Source: Isosphaeraceae bacterium (GTDB lineage: Bacteria > Planctomycetota > Planctomycetia > Isosphaerales > Isosphaeraceae). From it: DNA of 40,530 bases. Numbering within the stretch: position 1 is the stretch's first letter; each line of letters opens with the position of its first letter. The DNA lies in NCBI GenBank assembly GCA_021324445.1, contig JAJPJC010000376.1, positions 1 through 40,530 on the forward strand, written 5' to 3'. The notes under the pieces are model-generated. The model ran no database searches and was not told where the DNA came from. It saw only the letters and a list, made by a program, of their open reading frames with translations. The position numbers and the translations under genes are program-made. This document shows, piece by piece, positions 16,374 to 25,042 of the stretch.

Positions 16374-17360
16374 ATGGTCGCCGACCCGACCGACCGCAAC
16401 CTCCGCTTCGGCATCCTGGCCCTCCAGAACAACTTCATCGACCGCGAGGCGCTGCTCGACGGCTTCAACCGGTGGGTGGCCGACAAGGCGCGGCCGCTGG
16501 GCCGCATCCTCCTCGACCGCGGTGCCTTGGGGGCCGACGAGCACGAGCTGCTGGAGGCCCTCGTCGCCAAGCATATCGCCAGGTGCGGCGGCGAGCCCCG
16601 CGAGAGCCTGAAGGCGCTCAGCTCCATCGGCTCGGTCCGCCGGGACCTCTCCCGGATCGCCGACGCGGACCTCCACGCCAGCCTGGCTCAGGTCTCGGCC
16701 GCCCGATTTGACGACGATCCTTACCGCACGCTCAGCCAGGTCAGCCTGGGCGAGTCCACCTCCGCCGGCCGGACGACCGAGGCGATCGCGCTGCACGAGT
16801 CGACGCTCAAACTGCGGGAGGCCAAGCTGGGCCCTGACCACCCGAAGACCCTGGACAGCCACCGAAATCTGGCCGGCGTCTACGAGTCGCTCCGCCGGTT
16901 GTCCGAGGCCGAGGGTCAGTATCGCGATGTGCTGGCCCGCCGCCGCAAGGCTGTTAAACCCGGCAGTCCCCTGCCGGCCGGCGATCTCGCCGCGCTGGGC
17001 GCGAACTTGGTGAATCAATCGCGGTGGTCGGAGGCCGAACCGGTGCTGCGCGAATGCTTGGCGATCCGCGAGAAGGCGACCCCTGAGGACTGGGTCCGGT
17101 ACGACGCGATGAGCCTGCTCGGCGGGGCACTGCTGGGCAATGGCCGGCACGCCGAAGCCGAGCCGCTGCTCGTCGCTGGCTACGAGGGGATGAAGGCCCG
17201 CGAGTCGCGGATCACGGTGCCGGCCCGGTCCCGACTCCGTGAGGCCGCCGAGCGGGTGGTCCCTCTGTACGAGGCATGGAACCAGCCCGGGAAGGCCACG
17301 GCGTGGAAGGCCAAGCTGGGAATGCCCGACCTGCCCGCCGACGTCTTCGTCCGGCCGTGA
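16374..17360 (+). CDS. TPR protein resembling a kinase with its kinase domain deleted
   Basis: This is a 328-residue protein. Residues 1-132 (opening MVADPTDRNLRFGILALQNN, with ALVAKHIARCGGEPRESLKA and DDPYRTLSQVSLGESTSAG) look like the N-terminal block that in many planctomycete Ser/Thr kinases precedes the kinase domain. Residues 133-328 look like the C-terminal TPR part of the same kinases (EAIALHESTLKLREAKLGPD, AEPLLVAGYEGMKARESRI, VPLYEAWNQPGKATAWKAKL). No glycine loop, HRD or DFG motif lies between, so the catalytic domain appears to be missing in frame. Its 3' end overlaps the convergent PEP-CTERM gene by 181 bases. It could be a regulatory remnant or a decayed gene. Confidence 0.75.
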   Translation: MVADPTDRNLRFGILALQNNFIDREALLDGFNRWVADKARPLGRILLDRGALGADEHELLEALVAKHIARCGGEPRESLKALSSIGSVRRDLSRIADADLHASLAQVSAARFDDDPYRTLSQVSLGESTSAGRTTEAIALHESTLKLREAKLGPDHPKTLDSHRNLAGVYESLRRLSEAEGQYRDVLARRRKAVKPGSPLPAGDLAALGANLVNQSRWSEAEPVLRECLAIREKATPEDWVRYDAMSLLGGALLGNGRHAEAEPLLVAGYEGMKARESRITVPARSRLREAAERVVPLYEAWNQPGKATAWKAKLGMPDLPADVFVRP

Positions 17361-18379
17361 GGCGCCGACGGGGGGTCCGAAACCGCCGTCGCCAGCGGGG
17401 CGTCTCGACCTGCGCGCAGGCCGCGGCGCCGGACCAGCGCCACGATCCCGCACCCGCTCGCCAGGAGGATCCAGGTGCTCGGTTCGGGGACCGAGGCGAC
17501 CCTGTAACCCCACCAGACGCCGTCGTAGATCGTGATCGGCTTCGCGGCCAGGTTGGCCGTGGCGGCGAAGACTTGAAATTCCGTGTCGATCCCGGCCTGC
17601 AACGGGGTCGAGGGGAGATCCAGGAATCCGTTCCCGTTCGCGTAGGCGTAACCGGAAAGGGCCCCGTAGAACGGGTTGGTCGGATTGGCATTGGAGGGTT
17701 GCCCATTCGCGCCCAGGGTTTGATCGTCCAGGGCGATGTAGTAGCCGTTGCCCACGGCCCGGCCGTGGTCGATCTGGAACTGGATCGGGTCGTTGTCGTA
17801 GGCCACCTGGATCCAGCGGATGCTCGCCGGCGCCGGATCCCCATTGGCGGCGGCGGCGGCCGCGCTCTCGTAATTGATGACGAATCCGGCCCCGCCATTC
17901 CCCGGGACATAACTCGCCGTGGGCGACTGGTTGTTCAGAGCGATCGACGGCTTCTGGTCGGCCCAGGCTTCATAGTCTGCCAGCGTGAGCGAGCCGTGGA
18001 GCGTCGCGTAATTGATGGTCCAGCCGTTGGCCTGGGTGAACCCTTGCGCCTGCAGCCCGATCGAGAGCCACGGGCAGCTCCCCTGGGGACGGAAGTTCGC
18101 GGGGTTGGGATCGAGCTGAACCTGGAAGCCGTTGGACGAATTGTCATAGCTCGGGTGTGGGTTCGAGCCGTCCTGGGATACCGGATTGCCGTTGGGCGCC
18201 AGCAGGCTCCCGGCCCGCGCCGCCCCTGGGGCGAGGACCGACCCGAGGATCGCCACGGCGGCGATGGATCGCGCCGCGGAAGCGAGACTCGAGGACATCC
18301 TCGTTCGGACCGGGTTGCCACCGATCCGAGCGATTCCCGAGCCGACCGAGGAAACCGACTTCAACAACGGGCTGGTCAT
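17180..18379 (-). CDS. PEP-CTERM protein with overlong C-terminus
   Basis: This 399-residue exported protein has a signal region (SIAAVAILGSVLAPGAARAG) and a long Asn/Gly-rich extracellular part. A PEP-CTERM sorting signal follows: VPEPSTWILL, a hydrophobic helix and VRRRG. PEP-CTERM proteins are cleaved by an exosortase and usually end a few residues after the basic cluster. Here the frame continues about 75 residues in low-complexity Ser/Arg/Ala sequence antisense to the TPR gene, so the natural stop may have been lost. The ATG at 18379 has an aaggag site. The exported domain is not one I recognise. Confidence 0.8.
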   Translation of the reverse strand: MTSPLLKSVSSVGSGIARIGGNPVRTRMSSSLASAARSIAAVAILGSVLAPGAARAGSLLAPNGNPVSQDGSNPHPSYDNSSNGFQVQLDPNPANFRPQGSCPWLSIGLQAQGFTQANGWTINYATLHGSLTLADYEAWADQKPSIALNNQSPTASYVPGNGGAGFVINYESAAAAAANGDPAPASIRWIQVAYDNDPIQFQIDHGRAVGNGYYIALDDQTLGANGQPSNANPTNPFYGALSGYAYANGNGFLDLPSTPLQAGIDTEFQVFAATANLAAKPITIYDGVWWGYRVASVPEPSTWILLASGCGIVALVRRRGLRAGRDAPLATAVSDPPSAPHGRTKTSAGRSGIPSLAFHAVAFPGWFHASYRGTTRSAASRSRDRAGTVIRDSRAFIPS

Positions 18380-18605
18380 GACGGAGTCTCCTTGTTGGGA
18401 AGGGTTGAGTGAGAAAACGTGGATCAATCCATCAGTCGCGCACCACGAACGTCCGGCGCGTCGGTCACCCGATCGGCCGGCTCCGATGAGCGACGGTTCG
18501 CGAAATCCGTCCCGGCAACAGGGGCGGTCGGGCCGGCTGTGCTGCGCCGGCCGGGGTCGGCTGGTACGCTGCCGAGCCCAGGCTCCGGTCGGGAGCCCAC
18601 GACGC

Positions 18606-20054
18606 TCAGCGACGGGGTGCCGATTGCGAGGCCAACGCCAGGCGATCGAGCCACTGCCGGGCGTCATCGCGGCCGAGGAAGAGTCCCGGTGCGGCCAGGG
18701 CCGCCTTGAGCAGCGCCGGCGCCGCTTCGGCATGGCCGCGATCGGCCCGGATGCGGGCCAGGATGTAGGCGGCGTCCGAGCTGCCCTGGCCGCTGTCGAC
18801 CACGGCTTGCAGGAGCTTCTCCGCCTCGTCGAGCCGGCCGAGCCGATAGTAGACGGTCCCCAACGTTGCCAGCGTGTCGGCGTCGTGGGGGCTCTGGCGG
18901 GCGCCCAGCTCGGCCAGCTCCAGCGCCTGGCGCCGCTTGGCCTCGTCGCTCTGCTCGGCCAGGACCAGGGCCAGCTGGTTGCGCACCCAGGCGTCACCGG
19001 GCCATTCCGCCGCCATCGCCTGGAAGATCGGCTCCGAGCGGCTGAGCTCCTTCCGCGCCCGCGCCACCAGCCCGAGCAGCCGCCGGGCGCCGACTGACCT
19101 GGGATCGAGCTTCGCGGCCGTGGCGGCCTGGTCCTGGGCCTCGTCGGCGCGGCCCTGTTCCAGCAGCCAGGCGGCCAGGCCGATGCGGACCGCCAGCGAA
19201 TCGGGGGCGACCTGGACCGCGTAGTCCATCCACTCCTGGGCCTTCTTCAGGTCACCGGCCTGGGTGTAGAGCCAGCCCATGGAGACCGCCGCCGGCTCGA
19301 GCGCGGTGTCCGCCTTGGCGGCCCGTTCCAGCTCCTGGTAGGCCGCCTTGCGCTCGCCGAGGTGGAAGAGGGCCTTGCCCAGCCGCTGCCGCGCCAGGGT
19401 GTTGGCCGGCTCGAGCTCGAGCCAGCCGTCCAGCGCCACTTTCGCGGCCTTCCAGTCGCCGCGGCCCTCGGCGACCGCGGCCCGGCCTTGCAGGCCGAGT
19501 TGCTCGAACCGGCGCCGCGGCTGGGCCGTCCAGCGCGGGGCTCTCGCCAGCGCGGCCGCCTTCTCGAAATGGAGCGCGGCGTCGGTCAGCCGGCCCTCGC
19601 GCAGGGCCAGCTCGCCGAAGAGCAGGAAGACCTCGGGATGCTCGGGATCCTCCGCGATCGCCCGCTCCAGGGCGGGACGGATGAGCGAGGCGTGATCGCT
19701 CTCGATCGCCAGCCGGGCGAACAGGGCGTGCGCCGGGGGCAGCTCGGGATGCGCCTGGACCGCCGCGCCGAGCTGCCGGAGGCAGGCGTCGAAGTCGCCC
19801 CCCTGGAAGCTCCTCGTCGCCTGGTCGAGTTCGACGAGGCCCCGGGAGGTGTCGCCCGCCTCAGTGGTCGACCCAGATTTCTCCAACCACTCGGGTGTGA
19901 GCAGGATCGAGCCCGCCCGGATCGCAGGGGCTCCCGCCAGGGCGATCACCACGGCCACCCCGCACGCCCAGGACCCGAATCGCCTCGACCGCCCGCGTCC
20001 GATCGCCCCACGGTCCTGGCCTCGATCGGTGGAACTCCTCGCATCGACTCTCAT
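18606..20054 (-). CDS. Secreted/membrane-anchored TPR protein
   Basis: This 482-residue protein has a positively charged N-terminus, a hydrophobic stretch (SWACGVAVVIALAGAPAIRA) and about ten tetratricopeptide repeats over residues 65-470 (for example LFGELALREGRLTDAALHFE and TLGTVYYRLGRLDEAEKLLQ). TPRs form a protein-binding superhelix; no enzyme domain is seen. The ATG at 20054 has a ggggagga site. It lies 32 bases after the small membrane protein in the run with PEP-CTERM genes, so a role in assembling or exporting surface polymers is possible, as for PrsT-like TPR proteins of exosortase loci; this is inference only. Confidence 0.82.
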   Translation of the reverse strand: MRVDARSSTDRGQDRGAIGRGRSRRFGSWACGVAVVIALAGAPAIRAGSILLTPEWLEKSGSTTEAGDTSRGLVELDQATRSFQGGDFDACLRQLGAAVQAHPELPPAHALFARLAIESDHASLIRPALERAIAEDPEHPEVFLLFGELALREGRLTDAALHFEKAAALARAPRWTAQPRRRFEQLGLQGRAAVAEGRGDWKAAKVALDGWLELEPANTLARQRLGKALFHLGERKAAYQELERAAKADTALEPAAVSMGWLYTQAGDLKKAQEWMDYAVQVAPDSLAVRIGLAAWLLEQGRADEAQDQAATAAKLDPRSVGARRLLGLVARARKELSRSEPIFQAMAAEWPGDAWVRNQLALVLAEQSDEAKRRQALELAELGARQSPHDADTLATLGTVYYRLGRLDEAEKLLQAVVDSGQGSSDAAYILARIRADRGHAEAAPALLKAALAAPGLFLGRDDARQWLDRLALASQSAPRR

Positions 20055-20086
20055 CGGTTGTCCTCCCCTTCCTTCTGATGATTCCC

Positions 20087-20323
20087 TCAACGGGATTCCT
20101 GGATTCTTCTCCGCGCTCGTTGTTGGCACCGGGCTTCGGACCGCTCCCACCAGTCGGCCACCGCCCGAAACACCTCGGACATCTCGGCCAATCTTTGCTC
20201 CCTGCGCTGTCTCGACCGCGACCACCGGAATCGGAAGACCGCCCAGGAAAGGGCGGCCCCGAGCCCGGGGAGGAGCAAGGGGGCCAGGGCGATCATCACC
20301 TCAGACCCAGGGTCCAGCGTCAT
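20087..20323 (-). CDS. Small single-span membrane protein
   Basis: A predicted 78-residue protein: MTLDPGSEVM, a hydrophobic segment (IALAPLLLPGLGAALSWAVF), then a highly basic and charged tail (RFRWSRSRQRREQRLAEM and so on). The ATG at 20323 has a gaggag site and lies inside the end of the upstream PEP-CTERM gene, overlapping it by 23 bases, which suggests translational coupling. I do not recognise a family. The positive-inside pattern suggests the C-terminal tail is cytoplasmic. Confidence 0.6.
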   Translation of the reverse strand: MTLDPGSEVMIALAPLLLPGLGAALSWAVFRFRWSRSRQRREQRLAEMSEVFRAVADWWERSEARCQQRARRRIQESR

Positions 20324-21254
20324 CGCGAATCTCCTCGTTTTCTTGATCCGAACGCCCTCCTCTGCGGGGATTCGAGCGGAGACTGAGCTGTACCGCCCCA
20401 AGGACGCCCAGTCCGATCAGAGCGAGCGTGATCGACCCCGGCTCGGGCACGGCTGTCACCACGGCTTCCGCGAAGGACCCCACCACGGTGTTGTCCGTCG
20501 GATCGACGAGCTGGCCGACCGCCGCGAACAGGTTCCCCGGCTGCGGGTCGGGTAGACCCGTCTGGTCGAAGAGTCCACTTGGGGGCAGCGTGATGCCCGG
20601 CAGGGTGGGCGTTTGGGACAGCACCGCATCCAGATTGATCGAATCGAACTGCGATTGTGTGATGTTGGGCAGGTACTGGAGGTTCGTGATCGCGAACGCG
20701 CTGCCGGTATCGTTGTAGGCGATGTACTCGGCATCGCGGGGATTGACGGTGAATCCGGGCAGTGTTGGTCCGGGCCTCAGCGCTCGGGGCGGGCTGCTGT
20801 TGTCGAACCACATCGGCGCACTTCCACCCATGGCAGAAGTGATCCGGATCGTGTTGGTTCCCTGGACGGTCAGGGTGAAGCGGACGTTCTCGCCCGGACG
20901 GTAGACCCGGAGCGGCGTCAGGGTGATGTTCACCACATAGTTGCCGGCGAAGCCGACGTTCAGGCCGGCCTGGGTGCCCCCGATGCCCCCGTACCGATTG
21001 ACCCCCGGGCTACTGCTGACACTGATCCCCGCCGGGCTTGTTCCGATGTTTGCCTGTCGACCGATTCCCGGGCTGTAAACGGAGAACGTGATCTGCGAGA
21101 CACCGTTCCCATTCGCAGTGACCGGGTTTGTGAGGTTCACGCTGAGGATCGAAGCCACGACCCTGCCGGCCTGTGCGTCGGTCGGTGCGACGAGTCCGGA
21201 CAGCAGGCCGATGAGGGCCACGGAAATCCGAGCCCACAGATGTTGCACTCGCAT
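20301..21254 (-). CDS. PEP-CTERM sorting domain protein
   Basis: This 317-residue exported protein has a signal peptide (VALIGLLSGLVAPTDAQAG) and a beta-rich extracellular part with many Gly, Asn, Thr and Ser. A C-terminal sorting signal follows: VPEPGSITLALIGLGVLGAV and a basic patch (SNPRRGGR), then 17 charged residues that overlap the next gene's start. The ribosome-binding site aaggagga is strong. The segment YNDTGSAFAITNLQYLPNIT may belong to a planctomycete choice-of-anchor domain, but I cannot name it with confidence. Confidence 0.85.
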   Translation of the reverse strand: MRVQHLWARISVALIGLLSGLVAPTDAQAGRVVASILSVNLTNPVTANGNGVSQITFSVYSPGIGRQANIGTSPAGISVSSSPGVNRYGGIGGTQAGLNVGFAGNYVVNITLTPLRVYRPGENVRFTLTVQGTNTIRITSAMGGSAPMWFDNSSPPRALRPGPTLPGFTVNPRDAEYIAYNDTGSAFAITNLQYLPNITQSQFDSINLDAVLSQTPTLPGITLPPSGLFDQTGLPDPQPGNLFAAVGQLVDPTDNTVVGSFAEAVVTAVPEPGSITLALIGLGVLGAVQLSLRSNPRRGGRSDQENEEIRDDAGPWV

Positions 21255-21322
21255 GCGATTCCTCCTTTACAACATGAGGCTGTGCAGCCGAACGTCAGGA
21301 GCGAGAAACCGGGACAAAAGGG

Positions 21323-22519
21323 TCAGGAGCCGCGGAGCCGAAGCGGTTTTTCCTGGGACGTCCGCGTCACCCGCGGCCTCCGGAGTGCCAGGAACACCGT
21401 CCCCCCACCGATCAGGAGCAGCACCGCGGAACGGGGCTCGGGGACTGCGGCCCCGGCGAGCCCGAAATCGCGCGTGAACAAAACACTCTGCGATGAGTCG
21501 CCGCTCGGCGTGATCGTGATGGAAAAGGGCCCCTGGAACTGGAGTCCGCCGCTGACCGGCACCAGATGGCTCAGCAGCGCGGTCTCCACGTCCGCCTGGC
21601 CACGGTCACCCTGGCTGTCCGAGACCGAGCCGAAGGTGTCGAAGGTCATGGCGTCCGTCGCGAGGGTGGCGGCCCCGCCGTTGTCCGAGAAGACCGGGAA
21701 CAGGAATTCGAAGACCGGTCGCGCCAGGCTCTCGGAGAGGTTCACGTTGTTCGTGCCGTCGATGATCGAAGCGGCCACGTCGTAGATCGCGAAGGCATGA
21801 CCGCCCGGGGCGGACTGCGCATTGAGCGTCAGGCCGGTGAGGTCGACCGTGATCGGGTGGCTGCTCGACGACCAGGTCACGGCGATCGGGTCGCGGTTGA
21901 CCGCCAGGGCGATCGCGAGCTTGCCCGGTTTGTCGACCTGGGTGACGGGGTTCTCGGCGGAGGCCACCTTTCCGTTCGCCGGGGCCTGCTGGCTCGCCGT
22001 GGCGCTGGCGAACTCGGCATTGTTCCTCCCATTGAGGTTCTGGACCTGGCTGTTCGAGGCGGCGGGGGGCTTGTTGACTAGCTGGAACGCATTATTGGCG
22101 GCGGCGGGAGCCGTACGCTTGGGGATGATGGTCTTGAGGCCTTCCACCTGGATCCCGCCGACATTGCCCCCGTTCAGGTAGGCCGGGCGGTTCGCCGGGT
22201 TCGGGTCGGTGACGAGATTCACGGCGCTGCGGATGATGCTGTCGAAGTTCGCGGTCTCCGTCCGGTTGGCGTTGGCGCCGTTGACCTGGTAGTCGATCTT
22301 GACCGGATTGAAGACCTTGGCCGCCGTGGCCGTCGAGCCCATGGCCCCGGCGCCGAGGTTGCCGCCGAGCCTGATCGGCACCCCCTGCGCGGGCGTGCGG
22401 ACCTCGCCGGAGGTCTTCACCTGAGCAAGGCCTTCCCGCGCGCCGCCGAGCGTCGCGCTGATGAAGGCGAGGACGAGGAATCGGCCGCGGAGCGGCCCGG
22501 GCTGGCGATGGACTGGCAT
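21323..22519 (-). CDS. PEP-CTERM sorting domain protein
   Basis: This 398-residue exported protein has a hydrophobic N-terminal signal (GRFLVLAFISATLGGAREGL, cut near AQV) and an Asn/Ala-rich middle. A region with APGGHAFAIYDVAASIIDG and a C-terminal PEP-CTERM signal (VPEPRSAVLLLIGGG, then LALRRPRV) follow. A gggag site precedes the ATG. It is 68 bases upstream of the next PEP-CTERM gene and on the same strand, so they are probably co-transcribed. Function unknown; likely an extracellular matrix or cell-surface protein. Confidence 0.85.
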   Translation of the reverse strand: MPVHRQPGPLRGRFLVLAFISATLGGAREGLAQVKTSGEVRTPAQGVPIRLGGNLGAGAMGSTATAAKVFNPVKIDYQVNGANANRTETANFDSIIRSAVNLVTDPNPANRPAYLNGGNVGGIQVEGLKTIIPKRTAPAAANNAFQLVNKPPAASNSQVQNLNGRNNAEFASATASQQAPANGKVASAENPVTQVDKPGKLAIALAVNRDPIAVTWSSSSHPITVDLTGLTLNAQSAPGGHAFAIYDVAASIIDGTNNVNLSESLARPVFEFLFPVFSDNGGAATLATDAMTFDTFGSVSDSQGDRGQADVETALLSHLVPVSGGLQFQGPFSITITPSGDSSQSVLFTRDFGLAGAAVPEPRSAVLLLIGGGTVFLALRRPRVTRTSQEKPLRLRGS

Positions 22520-22619
22520 CGTGGAGTCTCCCGATCGAGCAGTGGATCTGCTCCATCATCGATTGCTGTTGGGTAACGTGAACTCGGTTGTGGGCCCGTG
22601 AGCGGCGGCCTGCCCGCTC

Positions 22620-23366
22620 TCAGTACGCACCGCGGCGGAGGAGCACCACCACCACGGTCCGGGCGATGATCAGGAGGTCCCCACCCACCGACCGGTTCAA
22701 GACATAATCCCGGTCGAGCTGGACCATCTGTACGTAATCCAGCTCGCTTCGCCCGGCGACCTGCCAGGGGCCGGTCAGACCGGGAAGCACCTGAAGGCGG
22801 TGGGCATGGCCCTGCGGGTCCAGGGCCGCAAGCCGGTCACTATCGCGAAGCTGAAGGGGACGCGGACCGACCAGGCTCATCTCGCCCCGCAGCACGTTGA
22901 CGAGCTGGGGCAGCTCGTCGAGGCTGGAGCGGCGCAAGAACCGCCCCAGCCGGGTGACGCGCGGGTCGTCGCGCAGCTTGAACAGCACGCCGCCCGCCGA
23001 TTCGTTGCGGTCTTCCAGGTCGCCGAGCCGCTGCTCGGCGCCGGCGACCATCGTGCGGAACTTGAGCATGCGGAACAGCCGTCCGTTCCGGCCGCGCCGC
23101 TGCTGGCGAAAGAACACCGGACCGGGGGAATCCAGCCGGATCAGCAGGGCGAGTGCCAGCATCAGCGGCCCGAGCAGGATCAGGCCCGCCACGGCACCGA
23201 TGAGGTCCAGGCCCCGCTTCACCAGCAATCCCAGGCCATCCGTCGCCAGCCGATCGGCTCGCCGAGAGGGAGCCGATGGCCACGGGGTGGCACTCGGCGC
23301 GATCACCGCACGACCACAGCCCGCCCAAGGCGAAGGAAAACCGGACGAGCCGATCAAGACACTCAT
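22620..23366 (-). CDS. Undecaprenyl-phosphate sugar phosphotransferase
   Basis: This 248-residue bacterial sugar transferase of the WcaJ/RfbP C-terminal type moves a sugar-1-phosphate onto undecaprenyl phosphate, the first step of exopolysaccharide or O-antigen synthesis. The order is: one membrane-entering helix (VKRGLDLIGAVAGLILLGPL), then SPGPVFFRQQRRGRNGRLF with LKFRTM, SSLDELPQLVNVLRGEMSLV with GPRP, and LPGLTGPWQVAGRSELDY. It lacks the multi-helix N-terminal domain of full WcaJ, so it is the short form. A ggagg site precedes the start. Its position beside PEP-CTERM genes fits the known link between exosortase loci and exopolysaccharide synthesis. Confidence 0.92.
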   Translation of the reverse strand: MSVLIGSSGFPSPWAGCGRAVIAPSATPWPSAPSRRADRLATDGLGLLVKRGLDLIGAVAGLILLGPLMLALALLIRLDSPGPVFFRQQRRGRNGRLFRMLKFRTMVAGAEQRLGDLEDRNESAGGVLFKLRDDPRVTRLGRFLRRSSLDELPQLVNVLRGEMSLVGPRPLQLRDSDRLAALDPQGHAHRLQVLPGLTGPWQVAGRSELDYVQMVQLDRDYVLNRSVGGDLLIIARTVVVVLLRRGAY

Positions 23367-23469
23367 CGCCGCGCCTCCTCCCCGAACACACGGTCACTCA
23401 CTCCCCGATCGGTGTCCCGATCCGACAGGACTCGGACCGATCGCCCTCGACTCTCGTCTGGGTGCGCGC

Positions 23470-23856
23470 TCACGAGGCCGCCGGGAATGCCCCTACGGAT
23501 GCCGATGAGGCGACCTCCAGGAACGCTTCCTCAAGCCGCTGCGCCATCTCGACGGCCAGCTCGGCAACCAGCCATTGCCGCTCGAACGTGGCCGCCTGGT
23601 ATTCGCCGGCCAGGAAGGCGGTGATGCTCAGGGCGTGGTCGCGGATCCGGATTTCGTCCGGGCTGTCGAGATCCGCGATCGATTCCGGCCACCGGGATGA
23701 CGGCGGTCTCCGGGACCCCTGGCGATCGGTCCCATTTCCCGACCGGACTAGCTGGAGCAAGACGCTTGACTCCAGCCGGCGGTCGAGCTCGGTCAAGGCC
23801 AGGCGATCGGGTGAGTCCGGAGCGATTGCCGCTCGGAACGAGGTCGAGGAGTTCAT
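23470..23856 (-). CDS. Hypothetical protein
   Basis: A predicted 128-residue protein with an aggaagg ribosome-binding site. It is mostly helical and acidic, with HALSITAFLAGEYQAATFER and VAELAVEMAQRLEEAF in the C-terminal half. There is no signal peptide or membrane segment, and I do not recognise a family. It lies 103 bases upstream of the sugar transferase on the same strand and could be the first gene of that run. Confidence 0.5.
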   Translation of the reverse strand: MNSSTSFRAAIAPDSPDRLALTELDRRLESSVLLQLVRSGNGTDRQGSRRPPSSRWPESIADLDSPDEIRIRDHALSITAFLAGEYQAATFERQWLVAELAVEMAQRLEEAFLEVASSASVGAFPAAS

Positions 23857-24265
23857 GGTCGCACCCTTCCTGGAAAGATGGGGCCGACCGGCGGCCGGAA
23901 CGCCGACTCTGGTCTGGTTCCGTCACCGGGTTCCTGCTCTGGGCGACATCTCGGCCGAGCCCGGTCCGGCCCGGCTCGGCTCCACAGCGTCCCCGAGCCT
24001 GACTTTCCCCGGGGATCAGTTCCCTTCCCGGCGGAAACGTGACCGGGCCGTCCGGTTTTTTCTTGCCCGATCCGGAACAATCCGGCAGGATCAGGAGTTG
24101 CTGATTGCAAAGTCGCGAAGCGGGGGTTCGCCTCGGCGCGGGCCGGCCGGCTGGGCCGCCTCGGACGGGCGCCCGCTCCCAACCGATCCGTCACCAGGGC
24201 GCGACCCCGGCGTATAGGTTGTTGCACGTCGCCCGATGCGTCATTCTGGGTGAGAGAGGAATCCC
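23857..24265. promoter_or_regulatory. Divergent region upstream of the sigma factor operon
   Basis: These 409 bases separate the minus-strand hypothetical gene from the plus-strand sigma factor and should carry promoters for both. A hairpin accgg/ccggt at 24042-24056 is followed by six T residues but has no plus-strand gene before it. I see no clear sigma-70 promoter; an ECF-type promoter cannot be recognised without knowing its consensus. Confidence 0.4.
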
Positions 24266-25042
24266 ATGAAATCGTTCTCGTCGCCGTCGCTGGATGGGCT
24301 GCTGTGGCGAGCACGCGGAGGGGACCGGTCGGCCCTGGATCAGGTGATGGGGTCGTGCCGTCCCTGGCTGCTTCAGCGGGCGCGGACCCGCCTTCCTCGA
24401 GGGCTGGCCCGCAAGCAGGATGCCTCGGACCTGGTCCAGGAGGTCCAGTATCGAGCCGCGGCCCAGATCGGCGATTTCCAGGGCCGGAGCCTCGGCGAGT
24501 TTCGCGCCTGGCTGGCGGGAATCCTGGACCGGCGTGTGTTCCGGGCGCTGCGGTTCTGGAAGGAGCAGCGGCGCGACCGCGGTCGAGAGGAGCCGCTGAG
24601 CCCGTCCTGGAGCGCGCGGGGTGAGCTGGCCGCCAGCGCCACCTCAATCCTGGGACGACTTGCCCACCAGGAAGAGCGCGAGCGGGTGGAACTGGCCAAG
24701 AGCTGGTGCCGCGAGGAGGATCGGGTCGTGCTCGCGCTGCATCTGGATGAGGGACGCAGCCACGAGGAGATCGCCGCCGCGCTGGGCATCACGCCCGCGG
24801 CGGCCCGGCAGCGCTTCAGCCGCGCGCTGCGGCGCGTCGGCGAGGCGGCGCAGTTGCTGGAGTTGATGACCGGGCGCGGGTGGAGCAGTCTCCAGCAGGA
24901 CGTGATCGGTTTGCACCGACTCCAGGGAGCCAAGCCCGGGCAAATCGCCGAGCGGCTCCGGTTGCCCGAAGAGCTGGTCGCGCGCTGGATCGCCGAGGCC
25001 GAGCCGCTCGTTCGCACCTTCTCGCAAGGATCGCCGCCATGA
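24266..25042 (+). CDS. ECF RNA polymerase sigma factor with C-terminal extension
   Basis: This 258-residue sigma factor has region 2 at about 10-105 (KQDASDLVQEVQYRAAAQIG, FRAWLAGILDRRVFRALRF) and region 4 at about 150-200 (EDRVVLALHLDEGRSHEEIA, ALGITPAAARQRFSRALRRV). It directs RNA polymerase to specific promoters. About 55 extra residues follow, with a second helix-turn-helix-like stretch (GLHRLQGAKPGQIAERLRLP). Typical ECF factors end after region 4, so this is an added domain. No anti-sigma gene is present; the kinase gene begins in an ATGA overlap with the sigma stop, as in planctomycete ECF-kinase pairs, so phosphorylation may regulate it. Confidence 0.88.
   Translation: MKSFSSPSLDGLLWRARGGDRSALDQVMGSCRPWLLQRARTRLPRGLARKQDASDLVQEVQYRAAAQIGDFQGRSLGEFRAWLAGILDRRVFRALRFWKEQRRDRGREEPLSPSWSARGELAASATSILGRLAHQEERERVELAKSWCREEDRVVLALHLDEGRSHEEIAAALGITPAAARQRFSRALRRVGEAAQLLELMTGRGWSSLQQDVIGLHRLQGAKPGQIAERLRLPEELVARWIAEAEPLVRTFSQGSPP

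Noticed and set aside
16072..16611. 179-residue plus-strand open frame starting near the 16074 palindrome
   Set aside because: Arg/Pro/Ser-rich shadow that runs into the wrong frame of the TPR gene.
24042..24061. Hairpin plus T-run resembling a rho-independent terminator
   Set aside because: Stem is only five pairs and there is no plus-strand gene upstream to terminate.
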